Shown: positions 6,301 through 11,736 of the stretch, piece after piece
How positions within the stretch are numbered: position 1 is the stretch's first letter
Layout of the letters: the number at the start of each line of letters is the position of its first letter
DNA from: an uncultured Gemmiger sp.
Lineage (GTDB): Bacteria > Bacillota > Clostridia > Oscillospirales > Ruminococcaceae
Assembly (NCBI GenBank): GCA_959018215.1
Contig: CAUEKL010000051.1
Span: 1-11,736 of the forward strand
Direction of reading: 5' to 3'
DNA length: 11,736 nucleotides
The notes under the pieces: generated by a model
Told to the model about the DNA's origin: nothing
Databases searched by the model: none
The model's input: the letters and a program-made list of their open reading frames with translations, nothing else
Made by a program: the position numbers and the translations under genes

Positions 6301-6431
6301 ACAACCGGTTGCAGGAAAACCAGGAAAAACCGGCCTGGGTGCGGATTCTGGCCTTTGCGCTGGGAGCCCTGGTCCTGGTGGGCGGCGGACTGTTCGGCGC
6401 CGTCTATGCCCTGCGCGGCAAGAAGCGCTGA
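3390..6431 (+). CDS. Surface protein with LRR and six Listeria-Bacteroides (InlB B-type) repeats
   Basis: The 1,013-residue product is an exported, membrane-anchored surface protein. Residues 1-26 are a signal peptide (MRAKRALAAL..., cleavage after PVLA). Residues 27-170 are strongly acidic and rich in Glu, Pro and Ala. INFPDQAFREYLKSF (about 179-193) leads into an EF-hand-like loop, Asp195-x-Asp197-x-Asp199-Gly...Glu206. Leucine-rich repeats follow (about 220-340; LTSLDASRNALTALDLS). Six B-type repeats (about 397-857) are marked by FAGW, LIGW, FEGW, FAGW, FLGW and FLGW, each usually closing with LYAVW or LTARY. A Ser/Thr/Pro/Glu-rich linker (858-982), a membrane helix (about 986-1007) and RGKKR end the chain. 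No LPXTG-like motif precedes the helix, so anchoring is probably by the membrane rather than a sortase. The start is weakly supported by AAAGAGAG. Adhesion or host contact is inferred from internalin-like domains; the ligand is unknown. Confidence 0.88.
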   Translation: MRAKRALAALTALMICLSVTVQPVLADFDDSADMTDPVLIDPLLEEQAGPDAVSEEETVETDEAKMTVPEEVPGEAPEAVSEEISEEELPAEDSAAEEPQNAGEELKTEEPAEALQGEKLPEEETAAVSEEKEETAAMPAILAQTAPADQDAAAGMTEKTLSQDEQPAVQNAGGLRLDEINFPDQAFREYLKSFDTDLDGALSPEETAAVKNISVQGQGISSLEGIAHFTALTSLDASRNALTALDLSSNTALQTVAVNNNRLTSITLPASTGNDTLIVLNVADNALTGLDVSHMRALVNLWADNNRLTTLNLSSCPLDKGRAFSVNENYLTSITLPSSGTVDWQSQLAEQRLPADKQVGYQLKWYNDADGKQPLQPADGTIACSGQTLYIKAEAIRYTLTFSAGGEPASGGPVGDLEATYDQLVSLPDCAFVPQDSEREFAGWKLNGTLYQARQQVKNLTDVDGARLELVAQWKYKDYSGTEFNITLYDGDGRSEQFKANYGQAVSVTTGLTKDHYHLIGWSTIQGGSVWLKADKTITYDRPSQLAAALGQPAQLYAVWEKDRHTVSFSGVSPAPNRMTVEYGSTIRLPAAPHRTGYVFEGWYTDGGQLWNEGSDVVEEDMTLTARYRAARFTVKLDGNNADGGNMSEMQVTYDQVQNLPQNDYSRQWHDFAGWSFTPDGSPVVGDQADISRLSVTDGDTVTLYAVWTRQKTDVTVTVEGTQYQYQNGLGTTLSIPAPQRAGWKFLGWKDEHGSPWQESTLVTQALSLTAEFEPIRYTVVFDGAGAENADAMEATKIELTYDQQTDLPANLYTRADHKFLGWSRTPGGKVEFADQAAVSALTEKDGATVTLYAVWQAPETKPVATPPAGTGSSGTTSSAGTSGTANSQSVSNNRVEQATAAVSVPQPVTAAPEVTVHATGNVPAIAPERQEVAGTQQPTEEARDDAEKPAPQEETRDPQQDLSTEGTLENNRLQENQEKPAWVRILAFALGALVLVGGGLFGAVYALRGKKR

Positions 6432-6481
6432 TGTTTCGCTCCCAAAACCATTCGGGAAAGTGTAAAGGAAAGTAAAAAGGG

Positions 6482-6512
6482 AAGGCCCCCGCTTGTCAAG
6501 CGGGGGCCTTTT
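6482..6512 (+). terminator. Intrinsic terminator after the surface-protein gene
   Basis: AAGGCCCCCGCTT (6482-6494) pairs perfectly with AAGCGGGGGCCTT (6498-6510) around GTC, and the 3' arm runs into TTTT (6509-6512). It lies 50 bases past the stop codon. The short T-run is compensated by a very stable stem. Confidence 0.85.
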
Positions 6513-6556
6513 GCGATTATTCCCGGATATCCGGTATGTCCTTTGGTTTTCGGAAC

Positions 6557-6597
6557 AAAAAAGTCGCCGGTGCGAACAGGTACCGGCGGCTTTTTTT
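6557..6597 (-). terminator. Intrinsic terminator of glnS, possibly bidirectional
   Basis: The arms 6557-6571 (AAAAAAGTCGCCGGT) and 6582-6596 (ACCGGCGGCTTTTTT) form a GC-rich stem flanked by A- and T-runs. On the minus strand it ends in six T residues 14 bases beyond the glnS stop, with one A-C mismatch. On the plus strand the same position is a G-T pair followed by seven T residues, so it could also catch read-through from the surface-protein gene. Confidence 0.85.
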
Positions 6598-6610
6598 CTG
6601 TAATAAACAA

Positions 6611-8275
6611 TCAGCCCAGCTTGAAGCTGTCCTTCAGGGTCACAATGCGGTTGTACACATGAGGATTGTGGCTGTCGGGGGTAAAGTAGCCGGTGCGCAC
6701 GAACTGGAACCGCTCGCCGGGCTGAGCGCCCGCCAGGCTCTCTTCCAGCTTGGCGTGAGACACAACGGTGACGCTTTCGGGGTTCAGGTAATCCTTGAAG
6801 TCGGCGTCGTCCGGGATGCTGTTCATGTTGGCTTCGGTAAACAGCTTGTCGTACAGGCGCACCTCGGCGTCCACGCAGTGCTCGCAGCTCACCCAGTGGA
6901 TGGTGCCGCGCACCTTGCGGCCATCGGCGGGATTGCCGTTGCGGGTCTCCAGATCAGCTTCGGCATGGATGGCGGTGATGTTGCCCTCCGCATCCTTGTC
7001 CACACCGGTGCAGCGCACCAGATAAGCCCCCATCAGGCGGACTTCGCTGCCCAGGGTCAGGCGCTTGAACTTCGGCGGCGGCACCTCAAAGAAGTCGCTG
7101 CGGTCGATCCAGACCTCCTTGGTAAAGGCAACCTGCCGGGTGGTGCTGTCGTTGGCCTCCCGGTTGGGGTTGTTGGGCAGGTCAAAATATTCGCACTGAT
7201 CGGCGGGGTAGTTGTCGATAATCAGCTTGACCGGGTCCAGAACCGCCACACGGCGCTGGGCACTCAGCTCCAGCTCGGCACGCAGCACGGCTTCCAGCTG
7301 GCGCATATCCACCAGGCTGTCTGCCTTGGAGATGCCGGCGCCCCGCACAAACTCAAAGATGCTGGTGGGGGTGTAGCCGCGGCGGCGCAGACCGCACAGG
7401 GTGGGCATGCGGGGATCGTCCCAGCCGTCCACAATGCCCTTTTCCACCAGTTCCCGCAGATACCGCTTGCTCATGACGGTGTTGGTCACGTTCAGACGGG
7501 CAAACTCACGCTGTTTGGGGAACTCGCCGCCGAACACGTTCTGGATGACCCAGTCGTACAGGGGACGGTGATTCTCAAATTCCAGGCTGCACAGGGAGTG
7601 GGTGATACCCTCGATGGCATCCTGAATGGGATGGGCAAAGTCGTACAGGGGATAGATGCACCACTTGTCTCCCTGGCGGTGATGATGCACGTGCTTGATG
7701 CGGTAGATGGCCGGATCACGCAGGTTCATGTTGGGGCTGGCCAGGTCGATCTTGGCCCGCAGGGTCTTTTCCCCGTCGGCAAACTCACCGGCGCGCATGC
7801 GGCGGAACAGGTCCAGGTTTTCCTCCGGGGTACGGTCCCGGTAGGGGGAAGGACGGCTGGGCTTGCCTGCGTCGTTGCCACGGTACTCCTGCATCTCCTC
7901 ACGGGTCAGGTCGTCCACATAGGCTTTGCCTTCCTGGATGAGCTTCTCGGCGTATTCGTAGCACTTTTCAAAATAATCGCTGCCGTAGAAGATGCCGCCG
8001 TTGGGCTCGGCGCCCAGCCACTTCAGATCGCGCAGGATGCTCTGCACATACTCGTTGTCCTCCCGGGCGGGGTTGGTATCGTCGTAGCGCAGATTGAACT
8101 TGCCGCCGTAGGTTTTTGCCACCATGTAGTTGATGTAGATGGCCTTGGCGGAACCGATATGCAGGTAGCCGTTGGGCTCCGGCGGGAACCGGGTGTGGAT
8201 CTCCTTGACCTTGCCTTCGGCCAGATCAGCGTCGATGACCTCGGTTATAAAATTGGAAAATTTTTCTTCAGACAT
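6611..8275 (-). CDS. glnS: Glutaminyl-tRNA synthetase
   Basis: This class I synthetase joins glutamine to tRNA-Gln using ATP in the cytoplasm. Its 554 residues equal the length of E. coli GlnS. The HIGH-type signature is PPEPNGYLHIGS (31-42) and the KMSKS-type signature is VMSKR (267-271). Between them DKWCIYPLYDFAHPIQDA and EGITHSLCSLEFENHRPLYDW are diagnostic of GlnRS rather than bacterial GluRS. The C-terminal half, from about 340, is the two beta-barrel anticodon-binding region seen in GlnRS. No N-terminal YqeY-like or C-terminal extension is present. The ATG at 8275 follows a GGGGTG ribosome site. The gene lies 66 bases after tsaD on the same strand, with a possible promoter in the gap. 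Many Firmicutes lack GlnRS and use GluRS plus GatCAB, so this gene probably entered the lineage by transfer long ago; that is inference. Confidence 0.96.
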   Translation of the reverse strand: MSEEKFSNFITEVIDADLAEGKVKEIHTRFPPEPNGYLHIGSAKAIYINYMVAKTYGGKFNLRYDDTNPAREDNEYVQSILRDLKWLGAEPNGGIFYGSDYFEKCYEYAEKLIQEGKAYVDDLTREEMQEYRGNDAGKPSRPSPYRDRTPEENLDLFRRMRAGEFADGEKTLRAKIDLASPNMNLRDPAIYRIKHVHHHRQGDKWCIYPLYDFAHPIQDAIEGITHSLCSLEFENHRPLYDWVIQNVFGGEFPKQREFARLNVTNTVMSKRYLRELVEKGIVDGWDDPRMPTLCGLRRRGYTPTSIFEFVRGAGISKADSLVDMRQLEAVLRAELELSAQRRVAVLDPVKLIIDNYPADQCEYFDLPNNPNREANDSTTRQVAFTKEVWIDRSDFFEVPPPKFKRLTLGSEVRLMGAYLVRCTGVDKDAEGNITAIHAEADLETRNGNPADGRKVRGTIHWVSCEHCVDAEVRLYDKLFTEANMNSIPDDADFKDYLNPESVTVVSHAKLEESLAGAQPGERFQFVRTGYFTPDSHNPHVYNRIVTLKDSFKLG

Positions 8276-8308
8276 AATGACACCCCAAATCGAATGTTAC
8301 AATCCCAT

Positions 8309-8337
8309 ATTTTACAATAGATGGCCGTAGAACGCAA
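8309..8337 (-). promoter_or_regulatory. Possible glnS promoter
   Basis: On the minus strand TTGCGT (8337-8332, only three of six) and TAAAAT (8314-8309, five of six) are 17 bases apart in the tsaD-glnS gap. The gap is AT-rich against GC-rich neighbours, which supports a regulatory role. glnS might instead be read only from the upstream operon. The leader would be under 35 bases, too short for a T-box. Confidence 0.4.
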
Positions 8338-8341
8338 CCCC

Positions 8342-9349
8342 TCACCGGTAGTCGATCTCCAGGGTGGGCAGACCGTTGAGGGTCCAGTCGGCCAGATTGC
8401 CGTCCAGATACTCATAATAGCCTTGCGCCGCGATCATGGCGGCGTTGTCACCACAGTATTTCAGCTCGGGCAGATACACCTTGGCGCCCAGCTTCTGCAC
8501 CCCGTCGTTCACCAACTGGCGCAGGCGGCCGTTGGCTGCCACACCGCCTGCCAGGCAGACGGTCTTGGCGCCGGTGTCGGCCGCGGCGGCCAGCAGTTTC
8601 TTGGCCAGAATCTGGGCTATGCGTTCCTGGAAGCTGGCGGCCATGTCGGGCACGCTCACCGTTTCGCCTTTCTGCTGGGCGTTGTGGACCTCGTTGATGA
8701 CGGCGGTCTTGAGGCCGGAAAAACTCACGTTGTATTTGCCCTGGACATGAGGCACCGGCAGGCGGTACGCATGGGGATCGCCGGTGCGGGCTGCCTGGGA
8801 AACGCTGGGCCCGCCGGGGTAGGGCAGACCCAGGGTACGGGCCACCTTGTCGAAGGCTTCTCCGGCGGCGTCGTCCACCGTGCGGCCCAGGATCTGGTAC
8901 CGGCACCAGTCCTGCACCAGCACAATGTGGCTGTGGCCGCCGCTGGCCACCAGACACAGGAAAGGCGGTTTCAGCTCCGGATGGGTCAGATAGTTGGCCG
9001 CAATGTGCCCGCGCAGATGGTGCACCGGCACCAGCGGCTTGCCGGTGGCATAGGCCAGGCCCTTGGCAAAGTTGACCCCCACCAGCACCGCACCGATGAG
9101 CCCCGGGGCGAAGGTCACGGCCACTGCATCGATGTCCGCCATGGTCAGGTTGGCGTCGGCCAGAGCCTGCTTGGCCACAGCACTGATGTTTTCCGCATGG
9201 CGGCGGCTGGCAATCTCCGGTACCACACCGCCGTACAAAGCCTGCTCAGCCACGCTGGTGGCAATGACGTTGGAGCAGACTTCCCGCCCGTCCTTGACCA
9301 CGGCGGCCGCGGTCTCGTCACAGGTGGATTCAAATCCCAGTATATACAT
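8342..9349 (-). CDS. tsaD: tRNA N6-adenosine threonylcarbamoyltransferase TsaD
   Basis: TsaD (Kae1/Gcp family) transfers the threonylcarbamoyl group from TC-AMP to A37 of tRNAs that read ANN codons, working with TsaB and TsaE. The 335 residues match the usual length. The N-terminal ASKHA fold begins YILGFESTCDETAAA. The metal ligands are His111 and His115 in HHLRGH and Asp301 in YCGDN, agreeing with the E. coli His111, His115 and Asp300. SGGHSH (136-141) and AGGVAANGRLR (267-277) are nucleotide-binding loops. The ATG at 9349 is preceded by AGAGGA and GGAAG, 25 bases after the end of polA, so the two are probably co-transcribed. tsaB and tsaE are not in this window. The product would act on ANN-decoding tRNAs, including the tRNA-Ser(GCT) encoded here. 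Confidence 0.96.
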   Translation of the reverse strand: MYILGFESTCDETAAAVVKDGREVCSNVIATSVAEQALYGGVVPEIASRRHAENISAVAKQALADANLTMADIDAVAVTFAPGLIGAVLVGVNFAKGLAYATGKPLVPVHHLRGHIAANYLTHPELKPPFLCLVASGGHSHIVLVQDWCRYQILGRTVDDAAGEAFDKVARTLGLPYPGGPSVSQAARTGDPHAYRLPVPHVQGKYNVSFSGLKTAVINEVHNAQQKGETVSVPDMAASFQERIAQILAKKLLAAAADTGAKTVCLAGGVAANGRLRQLVNDGVQKLGAKVYLPELKYCGDNAAMIAAQGYYEYLDGNLADWTLNGLPTLEIDYR

Positions 9350-9374
9350 AATTCTTCCAGTCCTCTTTATAGTA

Positions 9375-11736
9375 TCAGTGTGCTTCCAGCCAGGTCTTGC
9401 CGGTGCCCACCTCGGCGGTCAGGGGCACGCGGTACTGTACCACCTGTTCCATCTCCTGCTTCAGCAGGGCCTTGACCTGTTCCACTTCCTCCAGCGGCGC
9501 TTCCACGATCAGTTCGTCGTGTACCTGCAACAGCAGCCGGGACCGCAGTCCCTCGTCCCGCAGCCGCTGCCACACATGGACCATGGCCAGTTTGATGATA
9601 TCGGCGGCTGTGCCCTGGATAGGGGTGTTGCGGGCCATCCGCTCCCCGGAACTGCGCACCTGGAAGTTGGAGCTGGCCAGCTCGGGCAAAGGACGGCGGC
9701 GGCCGAAGAGGGTCTCCACATAGCCCTTTTCCTTGGCGTGGGCGATGCAGTCCTTCATATAGCCGTCCACGCTGGGGAAGGTGTTCAGATAGGTCTGCAA
9801 AAACCGGTCGGCTTCCTTTACGGGAATGTTCAGATCCTTGCTCAGAGAAAAAGCTCCCTTGCCGTACATGATGCCGAAGTTGATGGCTTTGGCGGCGCTG
9901 CGCAGTTCGTGGGTGACTTCCTCTTCCGGAATGTGGTAGATCTTGGCTGCGGTGGAGCGGTGGATGTCTGCCCCGGAGGCGAAGGCGTGGCACATGGCCT
10001 CGTCACCGGTGATGTGGGCCAGGATCCGCAGCTCGATCTGGGAGTAGTCGGCGTCCACCAGGGTACAGCCCTCCCCGGCCACAAAGTAGCCCCGCAGACG
10101 GCTGCCCAGCTCGGTGCGGATGGGAATGTTCTGCAGATTGGGCTCGGTGGAGCTGATCCGCCCGGTGCGGGCTTCCGTCTGGATGAAGGTGGAATGGATG
10201 CGTCCGTCCGGACCCTGGGCCTTCAGCAGTCCTTCCACATAGGTGGAAAGGAGCTTGGCATAGGTGCGGTATTTCAGGATGTCGTCCACCACTTCGCTGT
10301 AGGGGCGCAGGCTTTCCAGCGTCTCGGCGTCGGTGGAATACCCGCTCTTGGTCTTTTTGCGGGGCGGCAGCCCCAGCTTGTCAAACAGGGCTTCGGCCAG
10401 CTGTTTGGGACTGTTCAGATTGAATTCGTACCCCACGGCGTCGTAGATGCGCCGCAGAATCCCGTCCAGTTCTGCCCGCAGACTGTCCCCGAAAGCACGG
10501 ATGCCCTCGGCGTCCACTGCAAAGCCGATGCGTTCCATGTCCGCCAGCACCCGGGCCAGGGGCAGTTCCATCTCGGCCAGCAGCCTGTGCTGCCCCTGCT
10601 CGTCCAGATGTTTGGCCAGGGTATCACACACGGCGGCCAGCACGCCGGCGTCGGGGTATTCCTCACAGGCGAAACTGGGGCTGACTCCGTACTCGGCCGC
10701 CAGAGGGGCCACCTGGTAGTCGCTGGCGGAAGGGTTCAGAAGATACGCCGCCAGCTTGCCGTCAAACCGGATGGCTGCTCCCACCCCGCCCTTTTCCAGA
10801 GCCAGGCGGTAGAGGGGCTTGGCATCAAACACGAACAGCTCGGCATTCCCATCCAGCAGCCCGGGCAGGCGGCTTTCGTCCAGAGCGAACACCTCGCTGC
10901 CCTGCACAGCGTACCAGGCGCCGCCCTCTTTGCCGGCGGTGCGGGCCAGATAATACCGGCCCTCCGGCACCAGCGGCAGGGGAGAAGGGGCCACTTTGGG
11001 CAGTTCGGCCTGGGGTGTTTCGGCGGATTCCGCCTCGTTCAGTCCCCAGCGGGCGGCCAGCTTGTGCATCTCCAGCTCCGCCAGCAGCTTGGCGGCGGCA
11101 GCGGGGTCGCCTTTGGCCCGGCGGTAATGCTCGGGGTCGGTGTCGATGGGCGCATCCCGGCGGATGGTGCCCAGCATGTGGGACAAATCGGCCATCTCCC
11201 GGGAGGCCGCCAGCTTTTCCCGCTGCTTGGGCTTGATGGCCTTGTCCTCCAGATGCTCGTACACCCCTTCCAGGCTGCCGAACTTCTGCACCAGGGCCAG
11301 GGCGGTCTTTTCACCGATGCCCGGCACGCCCGGGATGTTGTCTGAAGAATCGCCCATCAGGCTCTTCACTTCAATGAGCTGGAGGGGCTCCACCCCGTAC
11401 TTTTCCCGGATGGCGGCCGGGTCCATGACCAGGGTCTCCTTGTTAGTGGCCAGCAGTACAGTGGTATTGTCGTCCACCAGCTGCAGGCTGTCCCGGTCGC
11501 CGGTGGCCAGCAGGGTCTGCCCGCCGGCGGCCTCGCAGGCGGCGGACAGAGTGCCCAGAATATCGTCGGCTTCCCATCCGGCCAGGCTCACCTGGGCAAA
11601 CCCCAGGTCGGTGAGCAGCTGCTTCATCACCGGCATCTGCTCGGCCAGTTCGGGGGGCATACCGTGGCGGGTGGCCTTGTAGCCGTCATAGGCATTGTGT
11701 CGGAAGGTGGGGGCCCGTTCGTCCCAGGCAATGGCC
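9375..11736 (-). CDS. polA: DNA polymerase I, 5' end beyond the window
   Basis: The gene enters from the right edge; about 786 residues are visible and some 55-60 N-terminal residues are missing. Frame is open through the edge, and residues before the first internal Met read APTFRHNAYDGYKATRHG, typical of PolA. The 5' nuclease domain shows AGWEADDILGTL, TGDRDSLQLVD and the GDSSDNIPGVPGIGEKTA helix-hairpin-helix (about 11,290-11,360). The middle domain lacks the Asp/Glu pattern of active 3'-5' exonucleases, as in Bacillus and Thermus PolA. The polymerase domain has motif A DADYSQIELR (about 10,027-10,056), motif B KAINFGIMYG (about 9,865-9,900) and motif C LLQVHDELIVEAP (about 9,500-9,535). 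It fills gaps and removes RNA primers during replication and repair. The stop lies 25 bases before tsaD, suggesting an operon polA-tsaD-(glnS). Confidence 0.97.
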   Translation of the reverse strand, partial: AIAWDERAPTFRHNAYDGYKATRHGMPPELAEQMPVMKQLLTDLGFAQVSLAGWEADDILGTLSAACEAAGGQTLLATGDRDSLQLVDDNTTVLLATNKETLVMDPAAIREKYGVEPLQLIEVKSLMGDSSDNIPGVPGIGEKTALALVQKFGSLEGVYEHLEDKAIKPKQREKLAASREMADLSHMLGTIRRDAPIDTDPEHYRRAKGDPAAAAKLLAELEMHKLAARWGLNEAESAETPQAELPKVAPSPLPLVPEGRYYLARTAGKEGGAWYAVQGSEVFALDESRLPGLLDGNAELFVFDAKPLYRLALEKGGVGAAIRFDGKLAAYLLNPSASDYQVAPLAAEYGVSPSFACEEYPDAGVLAAVCDTLAKHLDEQGQHRLLAEMELPLARVLADMERIGFAVDAEGIRAFGDSLRAELDGILRRIYDAVGYEFNLNSPKQLAEALFDKLGLPPRKKTKSGYSTDAETLESLRPYSEVVDDILKYRTYAKLLSTYVEGLLKAQGPDGRIHSTFIQTEARTGRISSTEPNLQNIPIRTELGSRLRGYFVAGEGCTLVDADYSQIELRILAHITGDEAMCHAFASGADIHRSTAAKIYHIPEEEVTHELRSAAKAINFGIMYGKGAFSLSKDLNIPVKEADRFLQTYLNTFPSVDGYMKDCIAHAKEKGYVETLFGRRRPLPELASSNFQVRSSGERMARNTPIQGTAADIIKLAMVHVWQRLRDEGLRSRLLLQVHDELIVEAPLEEVEQVKALLKQEMEQVVQYRVPLTAEVGTGKTWLEAH

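Noticed and set aside
6330..6431. Sortase signal at the C-terminus of the surface protein
   Set aside because: The hydrophobic helix and basic tail are present, but the residues before it (NNRLQENQEKPAW) contain no LPXTG, NPQTN or SPXTG-like motif.
8276..8341. T-box or other riboswitch before glnS
   Set aside because: The gap is only 66 bases and shows no T-box sequence or terminator/antiterminator pair.
6536..9475. Two long plus-strand frames (6536-8320 and 8321-9475) opposite glnS and tsaD
   Set aside because: Both mirror clearly recognised genes, and the first begins inside the terminator hairpin. The translations show no known family pattern.
9063..11345. 760-codon plus-strand frame opposite polA and tsaD
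   Set aside because: polA and tsaD are certain on the other strand. The frame is an artefact of GC-rich third codon positions.

Overview
The window looks like chromosomal DNA from a moderately high-GC Clostridia. My best guess is an Oscillospiraceae/Ruminococcaceae gut anaerobe of the Faecalibacterium/Gemmiger/Subdoligranulum type. This rests on the two-subunit iron-sulfur serine dehydratase, a Gram-positive wall-less-sorting-motif surface protein with Listeria-Bacteroides repeats, strong AGGAGG-type ribosome sites, and GC-rich genes separated by AT-rich promoters. The genus is inference only. I see no prophage, insertion sequence, CRISPR array or gene cluster of an evidently new system; most genes are housekeeping.

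Left part (1-2,760). A small BlaI/MecI/CopY-type repressor gene (190-582, +) is preceded by a promoter whose spacer and -10 region carry a perfect TACA-N2-TGTA operator, with three further near-matches around it. It meets, tail to tail with a 10-base overlap, a minus-strand operon read from 2,606 down to 573: sdaAB (serine dehydratase beta), sdaAA (alpha), and a small single-pass membrane protein of unknown function.

Centre (2,720-6,512). Two tandem serine tRNA genes (UGA and GCU anticodons) are transcribed divergently from the sdaAB operon and end at an intrinsic terminator. The two promoters are separated by an AT-rich stretch with an inverted repeat exactly midway between the -35 boxes. 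After a gene-free stretch with a foldable GC-rich core comes a 1,013-residue surface protein: signal peptide, acidic stalk, EF-hand-like loop, leucine-rich repeats, six B-type repeats, low-complexity linker and C-terminal membrane anchor. It has its own promoter and terminator.

Right part (6,557-11,736). A minus-strand run of polA (its 5' end lies beyond the right edge), tsaD and glnS, with short gaps and a final terminator. These serve DNA repair/replication, the t6A modification of ANN-decoding tRNAs, and charging of tRNA-Gln. A true GlnRS is notable because many Firmicutes make Gln-tRNA indirectly with GatCAB.

The best leads are the helically phased operator array before the orphan BlaI-type gene, the shared control region between serine-degradation genes and serine tRNA genes, and the layout of the surface protein.
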